From Bacillota bacterium (GTDB taxonomy: Bacteria; Bacillota; Clostridia; Christensenellales; SZUA-584): a DNA stretch of 64,000 nt. The translations under genes were made by a program, and so were the position numbers. Location: NCBI GenBank assembly GCA_023412005.1, contig JAEYOE010000014.1, forward strand, positions 95,788-159,787, given 5' to 3'. The notes under the pieces were generated by a model, which did not search any database, was not told the origin of the DNA, and worked only from the letters and a program-made list of their open reading frames with translations. Position 1 is the first letter of the stretch. The number at the start of each line of letters is the position of its first letter. Shown one piece after another: positions 17,025 to 25,713 of this stretch.

Positions 17025-18295
17025 TGCATATTTTAGAACAGCTGGGGATTAGCCGGGCGGTTCAGTTGTTGATAAGCAACGCTGAATCGTCCTTATTGCA
17101 TGCTTACCAAAAAGTTCAGGAAACAGCTGAATACAACCAATACAAAGTCATAGAGGCATTTCGGGCAAATCAAATCAGCGCACGCCATTTTGCTCCCACC
17201 ACCGGATACGGTTATTCCGATGAGGGGCGACAGGCGCTGGCTGATGTTTTTGCGCGCATAACAAGGGCCGAACACGCACTTTTAAGCCCGCACATATCAT
17301 CGGGTACCCACGCCATTTCGCTGGCGTTGTACGCCGTTTTGAGGCCGGGAGACACACTGATCAGTGTCACCGGACAGCCATACGATACGCTGCATCAGGT
17401 GGTCGGAATAAACCAACGGGATAAGGACATCGGCTCTTTGGCAGACCTTGGCGTGCAATATAAGCAGGTGGAACTGCTCGAGGATGGCTCAATTGATATG
17501 GAGCGCGTCGCTGATACAATACGTGGCTGCAAACGCGCTAAGGCTTTGTTCATACAGCGCTCCCGCGGCTATAAGTGGCAGCGTGCGCTTGGTATAAAGG
17601 ATATCAGAGATTTCATCGCGGCGATCAAAAATATAATCCCTGAGGTTATCGTGATCGTGGACAACTGCTACGGGGAGTTCTGTGAAACGGAAGAACCGAC
17701 CGACGCCGGAGCGGATCTGATTGCCGGATCGATGATCAAGAACCCGGGCGGCGGTATCGCGCCAACGGGCGGATATGTCGCGGGTCGAAGAGAACTGGTG
17801 GAATTGGCGGAATATCGTCATACGTGCCCGGGACTGGGCAGCGAAGTCGGGTCGTACGAGGCCTCCTACCGCAGCTTCTTTCAAGGCCTATTTATGGCGC
17901 CGCACGTGGTGGGGGAAGCGTTAAAGGGCAGCATACTATGCGCCAAAGTGTTCGAAACGCTGGGTTACAAGGTATTTCCCGCGCACAATGACACCAGAAG
18001 CGACATCACACAGTCCATATTGCTGGGGAACGAAAAACTGCTGCTCGCTTATACCGCGGGCATACAAAAAGCGGCTGCCATAGACAGCCACGCAGTTCCT
18101 GTACCGTGGGATATGCCGGGATATGATGATCCGATCGTGATGGCGGCGGGTACGTTTGTACAGGGGGCATCCATTGAGCTTTCCGCGGATGCGCCGGTTA
18201 AGCCGCCGTATATCGTTTATGCACAAGGGGCGCTGACTTACGCCCACATGAAGCTGGGGCTGATGTGTGCGCTCACGGAAATGAATATTATCTGA
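17024..18295 (+). CDS. YnbB-like PLP-dependent enzyme (methionine gamma-lyase / aluminium-resistance family)
   Basis: Fold-type I PLP enzyme, 423 residues, of the family annotated as methionine gamma-lyase or aluminium resistance protein; the true substrate is not established. TGYGYSDEGRQALADVFA and SGTHAISLALYAVLRPGD near the N-terminus bind PLP phosphate, and VIVDNCYGEF holds the aspartate. The PLP lysine is in AGSMIKNPGGGIAP. I take ATG 17024, which overlaps the hfq stop; an adjacent TTG (17021) is an alternative. Its 3' end overlaps the convergent lexA by eight bases. Conserved next to hfq in Firmicutes, so probably the end of the miaB-hfq operon. Confidence 0.92.
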   Translation: MHILEQLGISRAVQLLISNAESSLLHAYQKVQETAEYNQYKVIEAFRANQISARHFAPTTGYGYSDEGRQALADVFARITRAEHALLSPHISSGTHAISLALYAVLRPGDTLISVTGQPYDTLHQVVGINQRDKDIGSLADLGVQYKQVELLEDGSIDMERVADTIRGCKRAKALFIQRSRGYKWQRALGIKDIRDFIAAIKNIIPEVIVIVDNCYGEFCETEEPTDAGADLIAGSMIKNPGGGIAPTGGYVAGRRELVELAEYRHTCPGLGSEVGSYEASYRSFFQGLFMAPHVVGEALKGSILCAKVFETLGYKVFPAHNDTRSDITQSILLGNEKLLLAYTAGIQKAAAIDSHAVPVPWDMPGYDDPIVMAAGTFVQGASIELSADAPVKPPYIVYAQGALTYAHMKLGLMCALTEMNII

Positions 18296-18893
18296 ACATC
18301 CGCAGTACGCCGATCACCTTGCCCAGAATATCCAGCTGCTTTGTGTATATCGGTGCATAGCTGTCATTTTCGGGCTGCAGCCGTACGCGGCCTTCCTCCA
18401 CGAAAAAGCGCTTAACAGTGGCTTCGTCCTCAATCAACGCGACCACGATATCGCCATTTTGCGCATAATCCTGCTTTTGAGCGATGATCTTGTCCCGGTC
18501 GAAAATGCCGGCGTTTACCATGCTGTCGCCCGCTACGTTAAGTATGAACACGTCGTCGGAACCAAGCAGGGAATAGGGGAGAGAGAGGTATTCGTCGATG
18601 TTCTCCACGGCCGTGATGGGTGTGCCGGCAGCCACGCGTCCAACGACAGGAACGGGCACCAGGCGCTCCTTGACCACGCTGCCATCGAGTATCATGATGG
18701 TTCTCGGCTTAGCGGGATCGCGCGAGATATAGCCCTTGCTTTCCAGCTTGGTGAGATGTGCATGCGCCGTGGATGTGGATTTCAGGTCAAGCGCATCGCA
18801 GATATCGCGAACGCAGGGCGCATAACCGTTATCGTTGATATAACGCTTTAAATAATCAAATACGTCCTTTTGACGCCTGGTTAAACCATCCAT
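18288..18893 (-). CDS. lexA: SOS repressor LexA
   Basis: Transcriptional repressor that cleaves itself when bound to RecA filaments. 201 residues. N-terminal winged helix (KDVFDYLKRYIND...STSTAHAHLTKLE). The self-cleavage site is Ala89-Gly90 in VGRVAAGTP. Catalytic Ser124 is in AGDSMVNAG and Lys161 in ATVKRFF. Start ATG 18893 follows GAGGTGA. A consensus promoter and LexA box lie directly upstream, so it is autoregulated. Confidence 0.98.
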   Translation of the reverse strand: MDGLTRRQKDVFDYLKRYINDNGYAPCVRDICDALDLKSTSTAHAHLTKLESKGYISRDPAKPRTIMILDGSVVKERLVPVPVVGRVAAGTPITAVENIDEYLSLPYSLLGSDDVFILNVAGDSMVNAGIFDRDKIIAQKQDYAQNGDIVVALIEDEATVKRFFVEEGRVRLQPENDSYAPIYTKQLDILGKVIGVLRMFR

Positions 18894-18915
18894 GAATAAT
18901 CACCTCTTCAAATGA

Positions 18916-18944
18916 ATCATATCAAAGAACAAAAGGCATGTCAA
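18916..18944 (-). promoter_or_regulatory. lexA promoter
   Basis: - strand TTGACA (18939-18944) and TATGAT (18916-18921) separated by 17 bases, 22 bases upstream of the lexA start. Confidence 0.88.
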
Positions 18945-18950
18945 TAAAAA

Positions 18951-18964
18951 CAAACATTTGTTCT
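18951..18964 (-). promoter_or_regulatory. LexA (SOS) box
   Basis: - strand AGAACAAATGTTTG, matching 13 of 14 positions of the Gram-positive LexA consensus CGAACRNRYGTTYG. It lies six bases upstream of the lexA -35 box and overlaps the stop codon of the recombinase gene. No second box was seen nearby. Confidence 0.85.
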
Positions 18965-20054
18965 AATCCGTGTTGCTGTTCCGAAACTGTACCCGTTCGG
19001 AAGCCATGAGTCTGCGCGTTTCCTCGTCCACAGCAGCATAGTGTTTGCGCGTTGTGTTCACATCCTTATGCCCCAGTACATCCGCAACGAGATAGATGTC
19101 GCCGGTGCTTTGATATAGCATCGTGCCATAGGTGCTGCGTAGCTTGTGCGGAGATATGTTTTTCAGCGGAACGGCGATGGATGCGTATTTCTTCACGAGA
19201 TCCTGTAAAGCACGAACACACATGCGCTTATTTTGAAGTGAAAGGAACATGGGGGAGTTATGCTGATAATCTGCTGAAGTTCGGCGCTGCTCCAGATAGG
19301 CGTTAAGCGCCGTCTCAGCTTCCTTGCCGAAATAGAGCAGAGCTTCGTTACCGCCCTTGCGCAGCACTTTGAAAGAACGCGAGGAAAAATCGAAGTCGCT
19401 GATATCCAGTGCGCACAGTTCGCTGATACGGATACCGGTGGTCAGCAGCAGCGTGATGATGGCCATATCACGTACTTTTGTTATATTGTGGTAGCTCATC
19501 TGTCGTGATGAAAAGCCTTCGCCTGTTTCCACCACATGCAGCAGCTTGAGCGCTTCGTCGAAGCTCAGGCGCAGTATGGGCTTTTCGTGTATCTTGGGCG
19601 TCTGCAGGCGCGTTGTAACGTCCGTGGTAATGACTTCTTTGTTGTAGTAGTAGTGATAAAGCGTCCGCAGAGACGAGAGCTTACGTGCGATGCCTTTTTC
19701 ACTGTTTTCCATCACAACGTCGTCCTTGTAGTAGAGCCGCAGATAGTCGATATATAGTTCCATATCGTTGTACGTGATGTCCTCAAGCTGGCGAGCGGAC
19801 ATATGTGTCACATTGGCTTTGCCCAGCTCATTCTCCAGAAAAGAAAAAAACAAACGCAGGTCGTAAGCGTAGTTGATGCGCGTCAGCAGAGTCGTCTGCG
19901 GCTCGATATTCCGGAAATATTCCAGACAGAACTTCGGAAGTGTCGAGAGCACGTTTTTGAGCTTTTCAGTTTTTTGCACATTCATCTCAGTGCGGCTCAA
20001 TCTGGACAAAGCTGAATACTTCCTTGATTCATTAATAGGCTTGAGTTTTAGCAT
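18963..20054 (-). CDS. Tyrosine recombinase (XerC/XerD-like integrase)
   Basis: Site-specific recombinase, 363 residues. An N-terminal SAM-like core-binding domain (about 40-150) is followed by the catalytic domain with the full set of residues: Arg209 (TGIRISEL), Lys233, His303-x-x-Arg306 (HKLR), His329 (LGHKD) and nucleophile Tyr339 (HYA). The start is uncertain. ATG 20054 lies inside one arm of a long inverted repeat and has no ribosome site. Internal Met24 (19985) is an alternative but also lacks a good site. It is downstream of rnhA and proC on the same strand and upstream of lexA. A housekeeping Xer function or a mobile-element relic are both possible. Confidence 0.88.
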   Translation of the reverse strand: MLKLKPINESRKYSALSRLSRTEMNVQKTEKLKNVLSTLPKFCLEYFRNIEPQTTLLTRINYAYDLRLFFSFLENELGKANVTHMSARQLEDITYNDMELYIDYLRLYYKDDVVMENSEKGIARKLSSLRTLYHYYYNKEVITTDVTTRLQTPKIHEKPILRLSFDEALKLLHVVETGEGFSSRQMSYHNITKVRDMAIITLLLTTGIRISELCALDISDFDFSSRSFKVLRKGGNEALLYFGKEAETALNAYLEQRRTSADYQHNSPMFLSLQNKRMCVRALQDLVKKYASIAVPLKNISPHKLRSTYGTMLYQSTGDIYLVADVLGHKDVNTTRKHYAAVDEETRRLMASERVQFRNSNTD

Positions 20055-20092
20055 AAACTATGCGCAAAACATGTCTTTTACGCATAGTTTAT
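20053..20092. repeat. 40-base near-palindrome at the recombinase start codon
   Basis: Twelve-base perfect inverted repeat, ATAAACTATGCG (20053-20064) and CGCATAGTTTAT (20081-20092), around a 16-base centre that is itself partly symmetric (AAAA...TTTT). It fills the gap between rnhA and the recombinase and includes bases of the rnhA stop and the recombinase ATG. No T-run follows, so it is not an ordinary terminator. Confidence 0.85.
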
Positions 20093-20541
20093 TATCCCTT
20101 TTTCGTCTGGTTTTTCTTGATGGCTCCACGGGCCAACTCATCGCACATCGTGTTGTACTTGTCGCCTGCATGCCCTTTTACCTTGTTGTAGACAGCCCTG
20201 TGTATCCCAGAGGCATCCAGAATGCCTTTCCACAGGTCCTGGTTCTCAACAGGCTGCTTGGACGCGTTCTTCCAGCCGTTACGCTGCCAGCGGTCTATCC
20301 AGCCTTTTTCAAACGCGTTGTGAATGTATGCACTGTCAGTATACACATGCACTTCACAAGGCTCCTTCAGCGCCAGAAAAGCTTCCAGAACAGCCCTTAG
20401 CTCCATTCGGTTGTTGGTGGTTTCGGATTCATAGCCGCTGATGGCCTTTTCATGGCCTTTGTACAGTAGCACAGCCGCCCAACCGCCCGGACCGGGATTA
20501 TATGAGCACGCGCCATCCGTATATGCTGTCACTATCTTCAT
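20092..20541 (-). CDS. rnhA: Ribonuclease HI
   Basis: Cleaves RNA in RNA-DNA hybrids. 149 residues. The four catalytic acids are visible: Asp9 (YTDGACS), Glu in NRMELRA, Asp in YTDSAY and Asp in NTMCDELA, with the VKGHAGDKYN loop. Start ATG 20541 is one base after the proC stop, so it is co-transcribed with proC. A basic C-terminal tail (KKNQTKKG) may bind substrate. Confidence 0.96.
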   Translation of the reverse strand: MKIVTAYTDGACSYNPGPGGWAAVLLYKGHEKAISGYESETTNNRMELRAVLEAFLALKEPCEVHVYTDSAYIHNAFEKGWIDRWQRNGWKNASKQPVENQDLWKGILDASGIHRAVYNKVKGHAGDKYNTMCDELARGAIKKNQTKKG

Positions 20542-20542
20542 G

Positions 20543-21355
20543 TTATTTGCTCATGGACCGCGATTTTGCGGCGCATTTCTCTGCTGCGTTGATAACAGCG
20601 GCGCGCAACCCATCATTTTCCAGTGATTTGACGGCTTCGATCGTGGTGCCGCCCGGTGAGCATACGGCATCCTTCAGCGCTCCGGGATGGCTGCCTGTTT
20701 CCAGCACCATCTTGGCTGCCCCCAGTACCGTCTGAGAGGCCAATTCCAGCGCCTGAGCGCGTGGCAAGCCGCACAGCACACCTGCGTCGGCCAGCGCCTC
20801 GATAAACAGGAATACATAGGCGGGCCCACTGCCGGAAACGGCGGTCACCGCATCCATCAGTCTTTCCGGCGCCTGCTCCACACGGCCAATAGATGAGAAC
20901 ATATTTTCTATAAATACATATTCATCTTCGGATACGGAGTGCGGGACTTCAATAACCGTCATCCCCTCTCCCACCATCAGCGGCGTATTGGGCATCAGAC
21001 GCAACACCTTCTTGTCCGCGCCGATAACAGTTTTAAGTCTGTCGGCGCTCCACCCCGCCGCAATGGACACAACGGCTTTGCTTCCGATAATATCCTTTAT
21101 ATTCTCAAGCACGGCACCAATGATGTTAGGTTTCACAGCCAGAATAACGATGTCAACGCTTTCCACCAGCTCGGAGAGTCTGTTGGCAGTCAGTACACCC
21201 AGCCTTTGTTTCATATCATCCAGCTTTGCCGAATCAATATCATAAACCCGTATATTTTCCGCGGAAATCACTTTTTTGCCGATTGAACCTTCTATAATGG
21301 CGGCTGCCATATTGCCTGCTCCAATAAAACCCACTGTGAATGTCTTCATTTTCAT
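20543..21355 (-). CDS. proC: Pyrroline-5-carboxylate reductase
   Basis: Last step of proline synthesis, NAD(P)H-dependent. 270 residues. N-terminal Rossmann motif GFIGAGNMAAAIIEG. The C-terminal dimerisation region carries AVSGSGPAYVFLFIEALADAG and the SPGGTTIEA block expected in ProC. Start ATG 21355 is preceded by GGAGGAA. Its promoter region overlaps the divergent tRNA-Trp promoter. Operon: proC-rnhA and possibly the recombinase. Confidence 0.96.
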   Translation of the reverse strand: MKMKTFTVGFIGAGNMAAAIIEGSIGKKVISAENIRVYDIDSAKLDDMKQRLGVLTANRLSELVESVDIVILAVKPNIIGAVLENIKDIIGSKAVVSIAAGWSADRLKTVIGADKKVLRLMPNTPLMVGEGMTVIEVPHSVSEDEYVFIENMFSSIGRVEQAPERLMDAVTAVSGSGPAYVFLFIEALADAGVLCGLPRAQALELASQTVLGAAKMVLETGSHPGALKDAVCSPGGTTIEAVKSLENDGLRAAVINAAEKCAAKSRSMSK

Positions 21356-21363
21356 TCCTCCTA

Positions 21364-21392
21364 TTGACGCGTCATGCGGAATTGGTTATAAT
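21364..21392 (+). promoter_or_regulatory. tRNA-Trp promoter
   Basis: TTGACG (21364-21369), 17-base spacer, TATAAT (21387-21392); tRNA-Trp begins 17 bases later. Confidence 0.88.
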
Positions 21393-21408
21393 ATCGATTG
21401 TCTGTTAA

Positions 21409-21483
21409 AGGGGAGTGGCTCAACGGTAGAGCATCGGTCTCCAAAACCGAGGGTTGCGTGTTCGAATCGCGTCTCCCCTGCCA
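21409..21483 (+). tRNA. tRNA-Trp (CCA)
   Basis: AGGGGAG acceptor paired with CTCCCCT, G discriminator and encoded CCA. The anticodon loop CTCCAAA between TCGGT and ACCGA gives anticodon CCA. Single-gene unit with its own promoter and terminator. Confidence 0.97.
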
Positions 21484-21485
21484 CT

Positions 21486-21519
21486 AAAATCCTCAATCGC
21501 TGAGCGGTTGAGGATTTTT
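21486..21519. terminator. Terminator after tRNA-Trp
   Basis: AAAATCCTCAA/TTGAGGATTTT inverted repeat with T-run. It lies between convergent tRNA-Trp and purB and probably serves both. Confidence 0.88.
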
Positions 21520-21536
21520 ACATATTTATTACATTT

Positions 21537-22967
21537 TTACACGTTCACTTCGCCCTTGACGCCCAGCTTGTCCGCGTAAGCCGTCAATGCTGGCCGTACG
21601 TGCTCGTTGACAAAGCACTGTGTTTGAACAGCCGCGCAGCCGGTAAATGCCGTCGGGTCCATCAGTGCGTCGATCTCATTTGCAGTAAGACCGAAGGCTT
21701 TATCATGCTTGATCAGTTCGATAAGATTGTTTGATTCTCCAAGCATCTTAACGCGCTCAGCCGCAGCCATAGAATGGACGCGGATGCGTTCGTGCAGCGC
21801 CTGCCTGTCACCCCCGCGCTTGACGGCTTCCATCAATATTGTCTCGGTTGCCATAAAGGGAAGCTCTTGATCGATATGGCTCTTGATGACCTTGTCATAT
21901 ACGACCAGACCGGACGTGATGTTCAGATAAAGGTTGAGTATCGCGTCTACTGCCAAAAAGCCTTGCGGTATTACCAGACGCTTGTTGGCGGAGTCATCCA
22001 GCGTGCGCTCAAACCACTGCGTGGAGGCGGTGACAGCCGCGTTGACGGGCAGGGAGATCACGAAACGGCACAGGGAACCCATGCGTTCGCTGCGCATCGG
22101 GTTGCGCTTGTATGCCATGGCAGATGAGCCGATCTGGTTCTTCTCGAACGGCTCCTCCATCTCCTTGAGATTCTGCAGGAGACGCAGGTCGTTGCTGAAT
22201 TTGTAGGCGCTCTGGGCGATCAGAGACAGCACGTTCAGCACCATCGAATCAAACTTGCGGGGATAGGTTTGTCCCGTCACGGCGTAAGATGAATGGAAGC
22301 CCGCTTTTTTACATACGGCTTCGTCCAGCGCCCTGACTTTGGCCGCGTCCCCGTCGAACAGCGACAGAAAACTGGCCCCGGTGCCGGTGGTGCCTTTTGC
22401 ACCACGCAGCCGGTAATCCTTTCGGATCGCCTTCAACTCATTAAGGTCTATGAGCAAATCCTGTATCCACAGTGACGCTCTCTTGCCAACGGTTGTAAGC
22501 TGTGCCGGTTGGAAGTGCGTGAAGCCCAGTGTGGGCATGTCCTTATAATCCAGCGCAAACTTGGACAGGTTTTCAATAACGCTGGCGAGCTTGGTTTCGA
22601 TGAGCTCCAGCGCCTCGTATATGACAATGAGGTCGGTGTTGTCGCCCACGAAGCAGCTGGTCGCGCCCAGGTGGATGATGGGACGTGCTTTGGGACATTG
22701 CTCGCCAAAAGCGTGGACATGGGCCATCACATCATGCCGTACGAGCCGCTCTTGTGCCTCTGCGACGTCGTAGTTGATATCATCGGCATGCTGTTTCATC
22801 TCATTGATCTGCTCGTTGCTGATGGGAAGCCCCAGCGCCTGTTCGCACTCAGCCAGCGCAATCCACAAACGCCGCCAAGTACGGAATTTATGATCGTCGG
22901 AAAAGACCTCTCCCATCTGCCGGGATGCATATCGGGTAATCAGCGGATTTTCATAGATACTCTTCAT
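21537..22967 (-). CDS. purB: Adenylosuccinate lyase
   Basis: Two steps of purine synthesis: releases fumarate from SAICAR and from adenylosuccinate. 476 residues, the longer type of the fumarase/aspartase superfamily. The signature GSSAMAYKRNPMRSERM is complete. TSCFVGDNTD and TLGFTHFQPAQLTTVGKR provide the other active-site segments. Start ATG 22967. The M19 dipeptidase gene ends 16 bases upstream, suggesting co-transcription. Confidence 0.96.
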   Translation of the reverse strand: MKSIYENPLITRYASRQMGEVFSDDHKFRTWRRLWIALAECEQALGLPISNEQINEMKQHADDINYDVAEAQERLVRHDVMAHVHAFGEQCPKARPIIHLGATSCFVGDNTDLIVIYEALELIETKLASVIENLSKFALDYKDMPTLGFTHFQPAQLTTVGKRASLWIQDLLIDLNELKAIRKDYRLRGAKGTTGTGASFLSLFDGDAAKVRALDEAVCKKAGFHSSYAVTGQTYPRKFDSMVLNVLSLIAQSAYKFSNDLRLLQNLKEMEEPFEKNQIGSSAMAYKRNPMRSERMGSLCRFVISLPVNAAVTASTQWFERTLDDSANKRLVIPQGFLAVDAILNLYLNITSGLVVYDKVIKSHIDQELPFMATETILMEAVKRGGDRQALHERIRVHSMAAAERVKMLGESNNLIELIKHDKAFGLTANEIDALMDPTAFTGCAAVQTQCFVNEHVRPALTAYADKLGVKGEVNV

Positions 22968-22983
22968 AGTTCCTACCTTGTGA

Positions 22984-23892
22984 TTAATGTAAAAATTCTA
23001 ATACATATCGGGCAAAATTGCCATAGCTAATTTTCTTTACCAAAGCGTCACTGTAACCGCGCCGGAGCATGGCTTCCGGCAGCTTCTGATAGTCCGCAAC
23101 GGAATCCAGGCCTTCCGGCGTATACTGTATACCGCAGAAGTCGGAACCAAACCCCACATTTTCTTCTCCTCCGCAAGCCAGTATGTACTCTATATGGTCC
23201 AGTATGTCACCAATATAAGCACGGCGGCCATAAAGGAATTCTGTAAAGAAATTGATGCCAATATAGCCGTTTTTGGAAATGATATGAGTTATCTGGTTGC
23301 GTTTTAAATTGCGGGGGGCTGAACACAAATCGTAAACACAGGAGTGCGAGGCGCACGGTGCACCTCTGTAACGCTCCACGGCCTCCCAGAAGCCCTGTTC
23401 GTTGATGTGCGATACATCCAGCGCCATGTTCAGACGGTTCAGTTCATCCACGGCAGCAAGCCCGTCAGGCTTCAATCCGCCCTCCCGCATGCATCCGCAG
23501 CCGAATGCGTTCTCGTCGTTCCATGTCAGGCTCAGCATTCTTGCGCCCAAGTCATAAGCCTTTTGTATATTAGGGAGGCTGCAGTCTATCGATTCACCGC
23601 TCTCAATCGCAAGTATGGCACAGACACTTTGATTGTAAGCCATATGCTCGGCACGGGTACACAGTCGTATATCTGCGCGGCTTTGTACCCACGTTTGCAA
23701 AAAACGCATTTGGGCAAGACCTGCTTCTTTCACGTCCTTATGTTCGGGGGGCACCCAAACCGCCAGCACCTGCAGAGCGACACCGCCCTTTTTCAATCGC
23801 TCCGCATCGATGTGATCAAATAACCGGCCGTCATTTTCTTCAAGCGTGTTATATGACAGAAAATCAGAATGGGCATCCGCTATCCTGTACAT
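22984..23892 (-). CDS. M19 family dipeptidase
   Basis: Zinc dipeptidase of the renal (membrane) dipeptidase family, 302 residues, without a signal peptide, so probably cytoplasmic. ADAHSDF supplies the first metal ligands, AIESGES the bridging Glu, MLSLTWNDENAFGCG and LDVSHINEQGFW the middle blocks. PCASHSCVYDLC and GFGSDFCGIQ provide the later His and Asp. Start ATG 23892 has GGGGAGG upstream. A hairpin separates it from rny. Confidence 0.92.
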   Translation of the reverse strand: MYRIADAHSDFLSYNTLEENDGRLFDHIDAERLKKGGVALQVLAVWVPPEHKDVKEAGLAQMRFLQTWVQSRADIRLCTRAEHMAYNQSVCAILAIESGESIDCSLPNIQKAYDLGARMLSLTWNDENAFGCGCMREGGLKPDGLAAVDELNRLNMALDVSHINEQGFWEAVERYRGAPCASHSCVYDLCSAPRNLKRNQITHIISKNGYIGINFFTEFLYGRRAYIGDILDHIEYILACGGEENVGFGSDFCGIQYTPEGLDSVADYQKLPEAMLRRGYSDALVKKISYGNFARYVLEFLH

Positions 23893-23915
23893 ATGGACAA
23901 CCTCCCCGTAATGAA

Positions 23916-23943
23916 AGAAGAGCCGCTTTTATGCAGCTCTTCT
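23916..23943 (-). terminator. Possible terminator after rny
   Basis: AGAAGAGC/GCTCTTCT eight-base inverted repeat between the rny stop and the dipeptidase start. On the - strand only a short T-rich tail (TTTCATT) follows, so it may be weak. Confidence 0.5.
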
Positions 23944-23949
23944 GATTTG

Positions 23950-25491
23950 TTACTTTGCGTAGTCTACAGACCGCGTTTCCCGGATGACATTTACCTTGAT
24001 CTGGCCGGGATAGTCCAGATCCTTTTCGATCTTCTTGACGATGTCTTTAGCCATCAGATGCATTCCTGCATCATCCACATCCTCGGGCTTCACCAATATG
24101 CGGACTTCGCGTCCCGCCTGTATGGCATAGCACTTGTCGACACCCGAGAACGAATTCGCAATTTCCTCCAAAGCTTCCAGACGTTTTATGTAGTTTTCGA
24201 GAGTTTCTCTTCTTGCACCAGGCCGCGCTGCCGATATCGCATCCGCTGACTGCACAAGCACCGCTTCTACAGTTTGAGCTTCGATATCGCCATGATGCGC
24301 CTGTATGCAGTGTATCACATCATTGGCTTCGCGATATTTCTTGGCAAGGTCCGCGCCAATCTGTATGTGCGGCCCTTCCACCTCGTGATCCACCGCTTTG
24401 CCGATGTCATGCAGCAGTCCGCCGCGCTTGGCCAACTTGACGTTTGCGCCCAGTTCTGCAGCCATCACCGCTGCCAGATGTGCCACTTCCAGTGAGTGCT
24501 TGAGCACATTCTGGCCGTAGCTGGTGCGGTATTTCAATCTGCCCAGCAATTTGATGATTTCCGGATGCAGGTTATGGATGCCGGTTTCAAAGGCCGCCTG
24601 CTCGCCTGCGTCACGGATCTCCTTTTCCACCTCTTTGCGCGCCTTTTTCACCATTTCTTCAATGCGCGCGGGATGGATTCTCCCGTCAATGATCAGCTTT
24701 TCAAGCGATATCCGGGCAATTTCCCTTCTTATCGGATCAAAGCCTGACAGTATGACGGCTTCCGGGGTATCATCAATGATCAGATCGATGCCGGTTGCTG
24801 TTTCCAGTGCACGAATGTTACGCCCTTCCCGGCCTATGATCCTGCCCTTCATCTCATCGTTTGGCAATGATACGACGGATACAGTGTTCTCCGCTACATG
24901 GTCAGCTGCGTATTTCTGTATGGCGTTGGCAATGATCTCGCGGGATTTCTTGTCCGCCTCCTCTTTGGAGCGGCTTTCGATTTCCCGGACATATATCGCC
25001 ATGTCACGCCGTGTTTCCTGTTCAACCTTTTCAAGCAGCAGATTCTTGGCATCTTCACTTGTCATGCCGGAAATCTTTTCGAGCTGCTCAATCTGATCCG
25101 CGAAGGTCTGATCAATCTCTTCCTTGCGTTTCGTGATTTCCTTTAAACGCTTGTTGACCTGCTCTTCCTTCGCTTCTACATTCGCGACTTTTTTATCCAA
25201 CGTTTCTTCACGCTGGACCAACCTTCTCTCGACTCTCTGGATTTCGTTTCGTCTTTCTTTGGATTCTCTTTCAAATTCGGTTCTTAATGCGTGGACTTCT
25301 TCTTTGGCTTCAAGGACCGTTTCCTTTTTGACTGCTTCGGCTTTTTTCTGAGCGTCAACGATGAGCCTTTTTACGGCGTCTTCGGCTTTCTCAACCTTCG
25401 CTTCGGCAATGTGTCTTCTGTACAGATAACCTGCACAAATGCCTGCAATTGCCGCGGCTACGAGAAGCAGCACAACTAGCCAAACTTCCAC
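23950..25491 (-). CDS. rny: Ribonuclease Y
   Basis: Membrane-anchored endoribonuclease that initiates mRNA decay in Firmicutes. 513 residues. An N-terminal membrane helix (VWLVVLLLVAAAIAGICAGYL) is followed by a long charged coiled coil (about 25-200) and a KH domain with GRIIGREGRNIRALE. The HD domain contains LLHDIGKAVDHE and the QAHHGD block. GTG 25491 is the start, with AGGAGG 13 bases upstream. The coding strand ends before a hairpin and the M19 gene. Confidence 0.97.
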   Translation of the reverse strand: MEVWLVVLLLVAAAIAGICAGYLYRRHIAEAKVEKAEDAVKRLIVDAQKKAEAVKKETVLEAKEEVHALRTEFERESKERRNEIQRVERRLVQREETLDKKVANVEAKEEQVNKRLKEITKRKEEIDQTFADQIEQLEKISGMTSEDAKNLLLEKVEQETRRDMAIYVREIESRSKEEADKKSREIIANAIQKYAADHVAENTVSVVSLPNDEMKGRIIGREGRNIRALETATGIDLIIDDTPEAVILSGFDPIRREIARISLEKLIIDGRIHPARIEEMVKKARKEVEKEIRDAGEQAAFETGIHNLHPEIIKLLGRLKYRTSYGQNVLKHSLEVAHLAAVMAAELGANVKLAKRGGLLHDIGKAVDHEVEGPHIQIGADLAKKYREANDVIHCIQAHHGDIEAQTVEAVLVQSADAISAARPGARRETLENYIKRLEALEEIANSFSGVDKCYAIQAGREVRILVKPEDVDDAGMHLMAKDIVKKIEKDLDYPGQIKVNVIRETRSVDYAK

Positions 25492-25713
25492 TGAGTATGT
25501 CGCACCTCCTTATTTAGTTTTGTGCAGACAAGTATACCCCCTTATAATATTTCTCGTATATCTAATGTCTGCCGTGCACGGCCAATTTATCTGTTATGAT
25601 GATGGCAGGCCGTGTGGTTGGCTCGCTAATAAAGAAATCCAGTATCCAACATAAGCTCATTTCACTTATTAGAAACCACTCTAATTCTAGTATCTTGTCA
25701 TATCTTTGTCAAG

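Noticed and set aside
20053..20092. Palindrome as a dif/XerCD site
   Set aside because: Arms of 12 with a 16-base centre do not fit the 11-6-11 dif layout, and the sequence does not match dif.
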